Assembly: GCA_910584475.1 (NCBI GenBank)
Contig: CAJUBD010000014.1
Location: forward strand, 21,989 to 85,988
Reading direction: 5' to 3'
DNA length: 64,000 nucleotides
Source: an uncultured Treponema sp.
Lineage (GTDB): Bacteria > Spirochaetota > Spirochaetia > Treponematales > Treponemataceae
In this document: piece after piece, positions 1 to 9,119 of the stretch
How the letters are laid out: every line of letters starts with the position of its first letter
How positions within the stretch are numbered: the first letter of the stretch is position 1
The notes under the pieces: model-generated
What the model was told of the DNA's origin: nothing
Database searches by the model: none
The model's input: the letters and a program-made list of their open reading frames with translations, nothing else
Translations under genes and position numbers: made by a program

Positions 1-2070
1 CAAAGAATTCCAAAGACGCAATCGGAAAAAAAGTGCGACCTTGAAAAGCTCGAGCAAATCACGAATGACCTGCGCGATTATGTTGTGAACCAACTGGTAA
101 TACGCCGAACTCGTACCGACATAAAAAAATATTACGCCGATGATATGAAAGGTCAAAATTTGATTTTTCCTGAAATCAAACCGCCGGAAGGGATTCCCTA
201 TGAAATGAAGGGCGCGATGGCGAATCTTTTTTTCAGTTCTCTTGAAGTGATTGCGCCAAGCATAGTGAAAACTGAAGTCAATGAAAACGGAATTCAGTCT
301 TTTGACTTCCGCGATGTTGAAAAAGAATGCCTGGGATATTTTCGCTACCGCGCGATTGAATTTTTGAAAAGCGACGAGCATAAAAAAATATACGAGTACG
401 ATTCAAAACGCGGGCGAAAAGGAAGCGGCACAGTCAGTGTAAAAGGAATTTCCGAACGGCTTGCGGCGATGATGGAAATGCATTTGGTAAAACGCCTTGA
501 ATCGAGCCGAGAGGCGTTTGAAGAGTCATTGAACAATTTTAAAAACAACACGCAGAATATGCTTGACATGATGGAAGCCAATAGAATTTTCATTTGTCCC
601 GACATCAATGTTAACGAAATTCTTTCAAAGGAAAACCGTGAAAAAAAAGGCTTTGAATTTTGCCTTGACGAACTTTGCCAAAAAGCGAGAAAACAAAACG
701 AAAAGCATCAGACAAACCGCAATAGAGAATTTGAGGCGAAGGATTTTTCAGGCGACTACAAGGAAAAATTGAAAAATGATTTGCGCCTTGTCTGTGAATT
801 GATTGAACGCTGGGAAAAGGAAAAATCCGATCCGAAAATCGACACATTTACTCGAAAAATCGACAAGTTTATGGACAAAACGAAAAATCCTGCCCAAAAA
901 CTCATTATCTTTACCGAATGTATCGCAACGCAAAACGCTTTGGTGGAAAAATTAAAAGGATGCGCGGACGAATTCAAAATCCTTTCCGTCACCGCACAAA
1001 ATCGTGACGAATTGCAGACTGTTATCGCCGCAAATTTTGACGCGAACTATGCGGATGAAAAAAAGAACGACTACAATATTCTCATTACGACAGATGTCCT
1101 TGCTGAAGGCGTGAACTTGCATCGGGCGAATTCAATTTTGAATTATGACAGCCCATGGAACGCCACGCGCTTAATGCAGCGGCTTGGGCGCATAAACAGA
1201 ATCGGCTCTGAAAGCGAAAAAATCTACAGCTATAATTTTTATCCTTCCACGACTGGCGATGCGCAAATCAATTTGTACAAGCGCACTCTCATCAAATTGC
1301 AGGCGTTCCACAATTTGTTCGGCGAGGACAGCCAGATTTACACGATGGACGAAAAGCTCATCGAACACGAACTTGCAAAATACGAGGTAGAAGAAACTGA
1401 AAGCCCGAATATGAAATTCATTATGGAACTTAAAGATTTTTACAAAAGCAATCGGGAAAAATACGAGAAGTTGAAATCGCTTGATAAGTCGGCGTTCGCT
1501 TGCGTAAACGTATCCGACGAGGCTGCGGGCGAAAAGAATTTCGACGGATTCACACTTCTTCACAAAAAGGAGGAAAGCGGCGTGTGCGTCGATTCCGTTT
1601 TATATATGACCAAAAACGGAAATTCAAGCGTGGCTTCGCAAACGCAATTCGTCCAATCTCTCAAAGACATTTCTCGCCTTCCGCTTGAAAAGGCGACCGC
1701 CGAAGAATGCGAAAAAATCGCAAGAAACGCGCTCTCCGCGTTCGATTTGGCGGAGATGAATTCAAGCGTGAAAATAAAGTCAAAATTCAAGGCGGGAAAA
1801 AAGGAAAAAGACTTGGCGACAGAAAAAGTCCAAAAATTTTACACGACATTCAGCGAAAAAATCTCAGAGGAAACTTCTTCGAAACTTGATGAAATCGCTG
1901 ATTCCGTGAGCAATGGGAACAGCGCGTTAATCAGAAAAATAAATTCCGCGCAAATCGAAGGCATTTTTGATGCGGAGGCTGAAAACATTGTCGGCGAATG
2001 GCACGCCCTGTGCGGAAAGACGGACAGGAAATTCAGCGCGGAAAATTGCGTGACATTCGTGCTGAAATAA
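1..2070 (+). CDS. SNF2-type helicase, C-terminal part (5' end outside window)
   Basis: The reading frame is open from base 1, so the start lies upstream; 689 codons are visible. Visible residues about 360-405 carry the second RecA lobe of an SF2 helicase: LAEGVNLH and then the arginine-finger motif QRLGRINRIG, followed by a family-typical YNFYPS strand. The rest is a long charged C-terminal region. The stop is 16 nt before the methyltransferase ATG, so the two are almost certainly co-transcribed. Helicase plus Eco57I-type methylase pairs occur in restriction and DISARM-like defence loci, and the protein is inferred to translocate on DNA for this system. The missing N-terminus prevents naming the class; no DrmA, DrmB or DrmC homologue is seen downstream. 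Confidence 0.85.
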   Translation, partial: QRIPKTQSEKKCDLEKLEQITNDLRDYVVNQLVIRRTRTDIKKYYADDMKGQNLIFPEIKPPEGIPYEMKGAMANLFFSSLEVIAPSIVKTEVNENGIQSFDFRDVEKECLGYFRYRAIEFLKSDEHKKIYEYDSKRGRKGSGTVSVKGISERLAAMMEMHLVKRLESSREAFEESLNNFKNNTQNMLDMMEANRIFICPDINVNEILSKENREKKGFEFCLDELCQKARKQNEKHQTNRNREFEAKDFSGDYKEKLKNDLRLVCELIERWEKEKSDPKIDTFTRKIDKFMDKTKNPAQKLIIFTECIATQNALVEKLKGCADEFKILSVTAQNRDELQTVIAANFDANYADEKKNDYNILITTDVLAEGVNLHRANSILNYDSPWNATRLMQRLGRINRIGSESEKIYSYNFYPSTTGDAQINLYKRTLIKLQAFHNLFGEDSQIYTMDEKLIEHELAKYEVEETESPNMKFIMELKDFYKSNREKYEKLKSLDKSAFACVNVSDEAAGEKNFDGFTLLHKKEESGVCVDSVLYMTKNGNSSVASQTQFVQSLKDISRLPLEKATAEECEKIARNALSAFDLAEMNSSVKIKSKFKAGKKEKDLATEKVQKFYTTFSEKISEETSSKLDEIADSVSNGNSALIRKINSAQIEGIFDAEAENIVGEWHALCGKTDRKFSAENCVTFVLK

Positions 2071-2086
2071 TTTTGTGGGGAAAAAC

Positions 2087-5000
2087 ATGACAGAAGAATT
2101 TAAGAAATTTTTCGAAAGCGACTATGCTGGATTTGAGGCTGTGCGCGAAAAACTCATTTTTCCCGTGTTCGGCGCGAAAGTCAAGGAAGCGAATCTTGAC
2201 TTGGAAGTTTCAGGGCAAGACAAAGGCATTGTCGCTAGAATGAAAATCTTCGCCACGATTTCGGGCGTGTTCAAAGTGAATTTTGTCGATGTTACAATCA
2301 ATGACAATGTTGTGATTGAACGCAACAAAGTTACGGTACAGAGGTGCGTTCGAAAAATCATCGAAAACCATTCTTCTGCCTTGATTTTCTTTCACTACAA
2401 GGACGAAAAGAAAAAGACTTGGCGCGTAACGTTCGTGAATGTAGGCGAAAGCGCGAAATCTCAAAGCAATCCAAAACGCTACACATACATTTGCGGCGAG
2501 GGCGTTCCGTGCAGGACGGCGGCGGAGCGTTTCGCGCTTCTGCAAAGAAAAATCGCGGAGAGCGGCGGGAGAACGCTTGAGGCGCAGTGGATGAAGGATG
2601 CCTTTTCCGTTGAAACCGTCACAAAAGAATTCTACCAAAAACTTTATGACTGGTACGAATGGGCGCGAACATGCGTGAAATATCCGCGCGGCGTTGATAG
2701 AAAAGTTGAACTTATAGATTACAGGCAAGACGAAAAAGAGATTTCCACGCACATAATCCGTTTGATAACGCGCTTGATTTTCGTTTGGTTCATCAAGCAG
2801 AAAGACCTTGTTCCAAAAGAATTGTTTGATGAGGATGACCTTGCAAAAATCCTGAACAATTTTGACGACGAGAAAATCATTTCGCTAAAAGACGGAACAT
2901 ATTACAACGCAATTTTACAAAACCTTTTCTTCGCTACGCTCAACAATCAAATTGAGGAAAGGGCGTTCGCGGAGCAAGGCGAGGACTACTCGCGGCATTT
3001 CGGCATAAAGACGCTTTTCCGTGACAGCAAAAAAGGCACTTACTTTTCAATTTCGCACGAAGAATTCAGGGCGTTGTTTTCAAAGATTCCGTATTTGAAC
3101 GGAGGACTTTTTGAATGCCTTGATCATTTTGATGAAGCCGATGAAAAGCACAACCGCCAAATTTATGTGGACGGATTCAGCGCGGAAGACGGTCGCAAGG
3201 CGTTCGTTCCCAACGCGCTTTTTTTCGACGAGGAAAAAGGCATAATTCCGCTTTTGAAAAGATACAATTTCACGGTGGAAGAAAGCACTCCCAGCGACAT
3301 CCAAGTTGCGCTCGACCCTGAACTTTTGGGAAAAGTTTTTGAAAATTTACTTGGCGCGTATAATCCCGAAACAAGCGAAAGCGCGCGCAAGGACAGCGGA
3401 AGTTTTTACACACCTCGCGAAATCGTGGAATATATGGTGAACGAAAGTTTGAAGGCGTATTTGCTTGGAAAAAATGTCGCTTCTGAAGAAGTGGTAAATG
3501 TGCTTTTTGGCGAGGGCGAGGAAAATTCTTTTGATGATGAACAAGGAAAGAACATTGCAGATGCGCTAAAAGAAGTGCGCATTCTTGACCCTGCGTGCGG
3601 GAGCGGCGCGTTTCCGATGGGAATGTTGAATCGCCTTGTGGAATTGCTTTTGAAAATCAAGCCCGCACAAGACGTTTACCATCTCAAACTCGACTTGATT
3701 CAAAACTGCATTTACGGAATAGACATCCAGAGCATTGCCGTGCAGATTTCAAAGTTGCGCTTTTTTATCAGCTTAATTTGCGAGCAGGAAAAAACGGACA
3801 ATGCCGATGAGAATTACGGAATAAACACCCTGCCCAATTTGGAAACAAAAATCGTGTGCGCGAACAGTTTGATTGGAGTAAACAGAAACAGAGAGAATCA
3901 CGGACTTTTTCATAATAATGAAATTGACAAGCTTGAAAAAGAATTGCTTGAAATTAGAAACAGGCACATAGTTGCAAAAAGTGTGAAGGAAAAATTCGAC
4001 TTGCGACAAAAAGACAGGGAAACATCAAAACGACTTGTGGAGCTTTTAAAAAGCGAAAACAAATTTAAGGAAAACAACGACAGCGCGGAGATGCTTGCAA
4101 AATGGAATCCCTACGACCAAAACGCGCAAAGCCCGTTCTTTGACGCGGAATGGATGTTCGGGATAAAGACAAGAGAGTCCGATGGCGGAGAGGGCAACGT
4201 TGCAAACAAACGGTCAGGATGCAACGCTGCGCCTTGCGGAGGATTTGATATTGTTATTGGAAATCCACCGTATGTTTCTGCGCCAACGCAACTTTTGTCT
4301 GAAAAACTTGCGCAACAGCGCAAATCGCTATCAAAGTCCGAAGAATATGAAACGCTTTATCAAAAATGGGATTTGTACATTCCGTTTATGGAGAGAGGAC
4401 TGAAACTTCTTTCCAAAGGCGGATGCTTTTCCATGATTGTGCCGTATCCGCTTTCGAATCAGCTTTACGGAAAGGTTTTTCGTGAATGGATTTTGAGAAA
4501 TTATGATGTCGTCGAAATAACGGACTTGAACGGCACAAAAGTTTTTGAGAATGCGACCGTTTCAAATCTAATTTTGTTCGCGGTGAATTCAAAGCCAAAA
4601 AGAAATACAAAAATTTCACATATCAATGAAAAAAAGCAAATCCAAACGGATTTCTCTAAAGCATACGAGGATCTTGTGCAGGATGAGAAAACACAAGTCT
4701 GGAATTTAACAGAGGAAAAACGGCAAAGCGACAGATACGCTGACATGAATGTGCTGGGAGATTTTTGCTACATAAGCAAGGGCATGGTTTTGAATGCCGA
4801 TGAAAAAATTGCAAAAGGGGAATTCAAAAAAGAAGACTTGATATACGAGATAAAAGATAAAATTCACTGTCGAAAATATATCGAGGCAAAGGACATTGGT
4901 CGCTACAAAATTAAAAAAATTCGTTATCTTGAATATAACACAAAACGAGTGCCGGATAGATTAAGTCGTCCAACTTTCAGAGAATTATATGAACATGATA

Positions 5001-5494
5001 AATTGATTTTCAATCGTTTGGGAGAACTCCAAGTTGCCATTGATGAAAATCAACATTTTTTGCAAAGTGATTCAAGTTTTGCCTGTGTGCTTTGGCATGA
5101 TTTGCGTGGCGTTCAAAACAAGAGCATAGAAAACAGCATAAAAAAGTACAGTCGCTTTTCTAGGGAGGAAATGGAGACACTTTCAGAAAAAGTTTCGCTC
5201 AAATATCTTTTGGGCGTGATGAACTCAAAATATGCTTCGCGATTGCTAGCAAATCTCCGTGGCGGCGATTATCACATTTATCCAGAACATATTAGAAACA
5301 TTCCCATCCCCCTTACTACAAAGGAACAGCAGGAAGAAATCGTCACACTAGTTGATAAAATCCTTGCCGCAAAGAAAGCGGATTTGTCGATGGACACGAC
5401 GAAACTTGAACGGCAGATTGATATGCTGGTATATAAGTTATATGGTTTGACAGACGAGGAGATTGCAGTGATTGAAGAAAAGCAAGAAATATGA
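2087..5494 (+). CDS. Eco57I-type adenine DNA methyltransferase (expressed copy of an invertible gene)
   Basis: Class I SAM-dependent N6-adenine DNA methyltransferase of the Eco57I/PglX kind, 1135 aa. Motif I (DPACGSG) starts at D501 and the catalytic motif IV (NPPY) is N726-Y729. The region after NPPY is the target-recognition half and ends with an Asp/Lys-rich helix and a LYGLTDEE tail. ATG 2087 is preferred over GTG 2075 because GGGG lies 8-11 nt before it. Residues 688-729 are encoded by a 126-bp sequence repeated in inverse orientation at 8191-8316, beyond which a different C-terminal half lies silent on the minus strand. Recombination in the repeat would keep residues 1-729 and replace all that follows, giving a predicted protein of 1100 aa. 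Type IIG/L, DISARM or BREX-like restriction remains open. No nuclease motif was recognised. Confidence 0.9.
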   Translation: MTEEFKKFFESDYAGFEAVREKLIFPVFGAKVKEANLDLEVSGQDKGIVARMKIFATISGVFKVNFVDVTINDNVVIERNKVTVQRCVRKIIENHSSALIFFHYKDEKKKTWRVTFVNVGESAKSQSNPKRYTYICGEGVPCRTAAERFALLQRKIAESGGRTLEAQWMKDAFSVETVTKEFYQKLYDWYEWARTCVKYPRGVDRKVELIDYRQDEKEISTHIIRLITRLIFVWFIKQKDLVPKELFDEDDLAKILNNFDDEKIISLKDGTYYNAILQNLFFATLNNQIEERAFAEQGEDYSRHFGIKTLFRDSKKGTYFSISHEEFRALFSKIPYLNGGLFECLDHFDEADEKHNRQIYVDGFSAEDGRKAFVPNALFFDEEKGIIPLLKRYNFTVEESTPSDIQVALDPELLGKVFENLLGAYNPETSESARKDSGSFYTPREIVEYMVNESLKAYLLGKNVASEEVVNVLFGEGEENSFDDEQGKNIADALKEVRILDPACGSGAFPMGMLNRLVELLLKIKPAQDVYHLKLDLIQNCIYGIDIQSIAVQISKLRFFISLICEQEKTDNADENYGINTLPNLETKIVCANSLIGVNRNRENHGLFHNNEIDKLEKELLEIRNRHIVAKSVKEKFDLRQKDRETSKRLVELLKSENKFKENNDSAEMLAKWNPYDQNAQSPFFDAEWMFGIKTRESDGGEGNVANKRSGCNAAPCGGFDIVIGNPPYVSAPTQLLSEKLAQQRKSLSKSEEYETLYQKWDLYIPFMERGLKLLSKGGCFSMIVPYPLSNQLYGKVFREWILRNYDVVEITDLNGTKVFENATVSNLILFAVNSKPKRNTKISHINEKKQIQTDFSKAYEDLVQDEKTQVWNLTEEKRQSDRYADMNVLGDFCYISKGMVLNADEKIAKGEFKKEDLIYEIKDKIHCRKYIEAKDIGRYKIKKIRYLEYNTKRVPDRLSRPTFRELYEHDKLIFNRLGELQVAIDENQHFLQSDSSFACVLWHDLRGVQNKSIENSIKKYSRFSREEMETLSEKVSLKYLLGVMNSKYASRLLANLRGGDYHIYPEHIRNIPIPLTTKEQQEEIVTLVDKILAAKKADLSMDTTKLERQIDMLVYKLYGLTDEEIAVIEEKQEI
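4149..4274 (+). repeat. 126-bp inverted repeat, copy 1 (methyltransferase inversion site)
   Basis: I compared this with the reverse complement of 8191-8316 base by base and found no mismatch over 126 bp. It ends directly after the TAT codon of the NPPY motif plus one base, where the two methyltransferase C-terminal halves diverge. It contains the 10-bp palindrome GCAACGTTGC at 4194-4203, a possible contact point for the recombinase; the crossover site is not known. Confidence 0.97.
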
Positions 5495-5546
5495 TAGTTT
5501 AGTACATTATTAAGATATATGAAAAAAACATATTGGAGATTCCATT

Positions 5547-6938
5547 TTGAATTATCTCAAATCTTTGCCGATACAGAAAAATCTTAAATCTTCGTTTTAC
5601 GAAATTGAACAGTTTAATAAAAATCTGAAAGGAAAACTGTCATTTCTTGATGATAAGGAACATAGGGAAGAAAATGCAAAATTAATGAAAGATGGTGATA
5701 AATTCAAAATAAGATTTGTTTCAAATGCTAATTATCAAAGATATGGAGAATATATTTCTTCTGTAAAATTTGCAACCAATGATAATATTTATTTTAGTGA
5801 TGATGCATTAGTTACAAGTATTTCTTTTACCCCTTGTTTTGAATATGAAGTTTCTATATCTAGTATTTACAAAGGCAACAAATCAAATTACTATAGAATT
5901 GCATTGCCACTTACAGAAAATTTAACTTTCCATTGGCTATTTAATTGTTACAACTTTTGTTTTGATGGAACTGGTTGCTGTTCTGAACTAATTAAAACAT
6001 ATGTAGACGGCAAAGAATTTCATATATACAAAATAAAAACTTATTTGTTTATTGACTGTCTGAAAATGATTGATTTCAACTCGTTTTATGACCAAGTTAT
6101 TTGTATTTTGTGTGCTCTTGGAATTTTGACAGGTTATTTTGTCGAAAATGAATGTTTTGTGTTTTCATCAACAACCAAAGAATTTGAAAAAATCGAATAT
6201 GTCGAATTTAAATCGTTACGAAAATCAATACTTTCACCTTATAATATATTGCCAACAAATCCATATATGTTTTTCCCTCACGACATTGCGCAACGCAAAC
6301 GAAATATTATGGCGCATGTTTATTCTGATGTTTTTACTAGACTTGTAAACAAAACATACATTTCTTTGCCTCTAGAGAATACTTTATTTGTTTTTTTGGA
6401 GGCCCTTTCATACCCTTTGGATACTCAGCCAATTTGCCTTTCAGTGGTATTAGAGGGGCTTTGCAATTATGTAAAAGACAACAGGGGAAATGACTTTCTG
6501 CCAATTCCTGATAAAAATGCTGCAAATAAATTGAGAGAAGAAATGAAATCATTATTGGAAAAATATTCTGCTAACTTTTCTTTTGATGGGAGAGAGATAA
6601 TTGAGAAAAAAATAGCAGATATTAACAGTCCAACAAACAGAGGCAAATTTGAAAAAGCTATGGAACTACTTGGCTTGAATTTATCTGATTATGAAAAAAA
6701 AGTGTTGTTGAACAGAAATGTTTTTTTGCATGGCAGAATAGATTTGAAAGCCGATGAAATAAAAGAAGATGCTCCGTATTATGTAAAACCATTGTTTTCC
6801 TCACAAGTATTGATACGACTATTATATAAAATGATTTTGAAAATAATAGGGTATGAAGGTATTATTACAAATATATTAAAATACAATGAGAATATCTTTG
6901 AAATGATAAAAGGCGAACCATGGTTAATCAACATATAA
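5547..6938 (+). CDS. HEPN-motif protein inside the invertible segment (ApeA-like candidate)
   Basis: A 463-aa protein of unknown family, more AT-rich than its neighbours. The start is TTG, chosen because GGAG sits 9 nt upstream. Near the C-terminus R390-N-V-F-L-H395 fits the R-x4-H signature of HEPN ribonucleases, in an all-helical context after a long beta-rich N-terminal half. This two-part build resembles ApeA/Apea-like HEPN proteins of abortive infection, but I can assign it only by motif and layout. It starts 52 nt after the methyltransferase stop and lies wholly between the inverted repeats. It therefore flips with the segment: it is co-directional with the methyltransferase now and would be opposed to it after inversion. 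No convincing promoter of its own was seen, so inversion may also switch it off. Confidence 0.6.
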   Translation: MNYLKSLPIQKNLKSSFYEIEQFNKNLKGKLSFLDDKEHREENAKLMKDGDKFKIRFVSNANYQRYGEYISSVKFATNDNIYFSDDALVTSISFTPCFEYEVSISSIYKGNKSNYYRIALPLTENLTFHWLFNCYNFCFDGTGCCSELIKTYVDGKEFHIYKIKTYLFIDCLKMIDFNSFYDQVICILCALGILTGYFVENECFVFSSTTKEFEKIEYVEFKSLRKSILSPYNILPTNPYMFFPHDIAQRKRNIMAHVYSDVFTRLVNKTYISLPLENTLFVFLEALSYPLDTQPICLSVVLEGLCNYVKDNRGNDFLPIPDKNAANKLREEMKSLLEKYSANFSFDGREIIEKKIADINSPTNRGKFEKAMELLGLNLSDYEKKVLLNRNVFLHGRIDLKADEIKEDAPYYVKPLFSSQVLIRLLYKMILKIIGYEGIITNILKYNENIFEMIKGEPWLINI

Positions 6939-7075
6939 TGCATAATTTATATTGTCTAACAAATAAAAGTTCATTTAAATCATAAAATATTAATCTTTAT
7001 ACCATTCTTGAAATTAGTTTTTCAATTACATAGTTTCTTTCTCTATGTATTAAATTCCAATAAGGAAAAATAATA

Positions 7076-8311
7076 TCATTTCATCCCCTCAATAATTCTA
7101 ATTTCTTCTTCATCTAAACCATACAACTGATAGACCAATTCGTCAATTTCTGCTTCAAGTTTGCTTGTATCTGACATACGATCGGCTTTTTTTGCGTCTG
7201 TAATTTTATCTACCAATGCAATTATATGTTGTTCTTGAGACTCATTTGCATGTGGAATTGGCAAGTCAATCAATTCGTACATATTGCAATGGTTGTTTGT
7301 ACTTGTCTTTCTGAACAACCAGTCAGATAGTTTTGAGTTTAAAATCGCCAAAATAAATTTGGCGGAACTTGGATTCGGTAAATATAGGATATTTACCGAA
7401 TGCAAGAACACAAATTTTGTGTTCTTGCATTCGGCGTAAGCCGCGTGAATTCTACATGCATCTGTTGTTCCAGTAATGTTTTGTGTTACGAGGACTGCTC
7501 CAGCATTATAATTCCGCTTAACTAATTCTTGAACTTGTTTGTTGGGTTTCCCAAAAAAAACATCGGTATCAATGCAATATCTATGTACATTTGCGCCCTT
7601 TGCAATAAAAATATCTGTTTGAATTTCAGACTTGATTTTCGGCAGATAAATTGTATTGATATTGCCTTGCAAAGAATCAGCAATTATAGTTTTTAACTTT
7701 TGATGTGATTTCACTTTTTTTATGATGTCCATCTCACCCTTCATAATCAAAGGTATTTCATAACGAGCAGAAAAATATCTTTTTAGTTCAAGTTGATTCA
7801 CATTTTCAAAGGTTAGGGAATTGATTGTGCTTATATCATTGTTTATGGAAATCTTGAATTGCGTATCATTATTTGGGCAAGATTTTATGAATATAGAAAT
7901 ACAAGTTCCTTGCAAAACTGATTTAAATACTTGACCGCCATTATTTGGTGCTATTTTGGGAAATTCAATTATTTTTTGTATTTTGGCTTTTGTTAACAAC
8001 AATTCTCTTGTATAAGCGGAACTCATATCACACATCAATGAACTTTGTACAATAAGCGTAGATACTCCACTTTCTTTAAGTAGATTATAAGAGGCTTCAA
8101 TAAATAGTTTGTACAGATTTTGCTTTCCGACATCCTTTCCCTCTGAGTACGGATACTGTTCTTTTGAAACAATGCCCTTTTTCACTTGCGCATACGGTGG
8201 ATTTCCAATAACAATATCAAATCCTCCGCAAGGCGCAGCGTTGCATCCTGACCGTTTGTTTGCAACGTTGCCCTCTCCGCCATCGGACTCTCTTGTCTTT
8301 ATCCCGAACAT
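7076..8311 (-). pseudogene. Silent alternative C-terminal half of the methyltransferase
   Basis: 411 codons, the first 40 of which (through NPPY) are identical to residues 690-729 of the methyltransferase because they lie in the inverted repeat. After NPPY the sequence is unrelated until the last 40 residues, which again resemble the expressed copy (AKKAD, TSKLEAEID, LVYQLYGL). An in-frame TAA at 8315-8317 caps it directly upstream and it lacks motif I, so it cannot be an active enzyme here. It is a complete, undamaged cassette that would give a 1100-aa methyltransferase with a new target-recognition domain after inversion. It is typed as pseudogene only because it is unexpressed in this orientation. 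It overlaps the end of the recombinase gene by 13 bp. Confidence 0.9.
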
Positions 8312-8316
8312 CCATT
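8191..8316 (-). repeat. 126-bp inverted repeat, copy 2
   Basis: Perfect reverse complement of 4149-4274. It holds the start of the silent methyltransferase cassette and also the last five sense codons and stop of the recombinase gene, so the recombinase stays intact in either orientation of the segment. Confidence 0.97.
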
Positions 8317-8901
8317 AGTTTTAAAATATCGCCACAAAGTACTCCTGTCAACCTTCAGTTTTCGCGCAATTTCCGATTTCGGTATTTTTTGATTGAGCAT
8401 TTCAGCGATTTCTTTTTCTCTGCCTGAGAGTTTGTTTTTTATATTCTTGCTTCCCGTGATTCTTCCCAATTTCATCCCTTCCGCCCGCTTCCTTGCCAAA
8501 GCCTCCTTTGTGCGCTGGCTTATTAAGTTCCTTTCAATCTCTGCACTCAGTCCGAAAGCGAATGCCAGCACTTTGCTTTGAATATCATCGCCGAGCCGGT
8601 AGTTGTCCTTTATCGTCCAGATTTTGCATTCCTTGTTCATGCAAATCGAAAGGATTTCCATAATCATAAAAAGGTTGCGTCCGAGCCGCGACAGTTCCGA
8701 ACAGATGATGAGGTCGTCTTTTTGCACTTTGTTCAGTAGTTTTCCGAGCTGCCGCTTGTTGTAGTTTTTTGTTCCGGAAATTGTCTCTTCAATCCATCCG
8801 TCAATTTTGATTCCGCTTCGATTGCAGAAATTGTTGATTTCGAATCGTTGGTTTTCGATTGTCTGCTTGTCCGTGGACACGCGAATATAGCCGTAAGTCA
8901 T
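8299..8901 (-). CDS. Serine recombinase / DNA invertase (Hin/Pin type)
   Basis: 200 aa, the size of small resolvase/invertase enzymes. The N-terminal catalytic domain has YIRVSTDKQ with the nucleophile serine at residue 9, then the conserved SRLGRN arginine motif. The C-terminal 45 residues form a helix-turn-helix (EIARKLKVDRSTLWRYF). An upstream in-frame extension exists, but the protein family starts at this MTYGYIRVS. There is no Shine-Dalgarno sequence; an extended -10 box TGC-TATAAT ends 6 nt before the ATG, predicting a leaderless transcript. Its coding end lies in copy 2 of the inverted repeat. Location and class make it the obvious enzyme for inverting 4149-8316. Confidence 0.92.
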   Translation of the reverse strand: MTYGYIRVSTDKQTIENQRFEINNFCNRSGIKIDGWIEETISGTKNYNKRQLGKLLNKVQKDDLIICSELSRLGRNLFMIMEILSICMNKECKIWTIKDNYRLGDDIQSKVLAFAFGLSAEIERNLISQRTKEALARKRAEGMKLGRITGSKNIKNKLSGREKEIAEMLNQKIPKSEIARKLKVDRSTLWRYFKTNGCSG

Positions 8902-8907
8902 GCGGAA

Positions 8908-8916
8908 ATTATAGCA
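8908..8916 (-). promoter_or_regulatory. Extended -10 promoter of the invertase gene
   Basis: Read on the minus strand the sequence is TGCTATAAT, a consensus extended -10, with six bases to the ATG at 8901. The -35 position is poor. The expected start point coincides with the first base of the gene. Confidence 0.65.
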
Positions 8917-8965
8917 TTTTATATGCGAGAAAAATGTTTGGCGGGGTCTTGTGCATTTGTGTGAT

Positions 8966-9119
8966 TCCTTATTTTTCAGCAACGAAGAAAGTATCAACTT
9001 TCGAGTTGCTGAAAAAGTCGTTTCGTAGTGAAACGAGAAACGACAGTAAATAAACGAGTTTTTGAAGAAAACTCGAGTTAAAGTGAACGGCGACATTTTA
9101 GCCGTTCACTTTAAACATT
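8966..9119 (-). repeat. Hairpin element, tandem unit A (154 nt)
   Basis: On the minus strand the order is: stem AAAGTGAACGGC/GCCGTTCACTTT, stem CGAGTTTT/AAAACTCG, the link TTATTTACTG, stem TCGTTTC/GAAACGA, a long two-part stem (TTTTTCAGCAAC/GTTGCTGAAAAA around GAAAG/CTTTC), then AATAAGGAA. The first two stems are identical to unit B, while the last two differ in sequence but pair equally well. It lies between the pyrophosphatase and invertase genes. Confidence 0.85.

Noticed and set aside
2087..5494. Complete DISARM or BREX locus
   Set aside because: Only a helicase and a methyltransferase are present, followed by a HEPN-type gene and a recombinase. No DrmA/B/C, BrxC or PglZ homologue is in the window; upstream genes are not visible.
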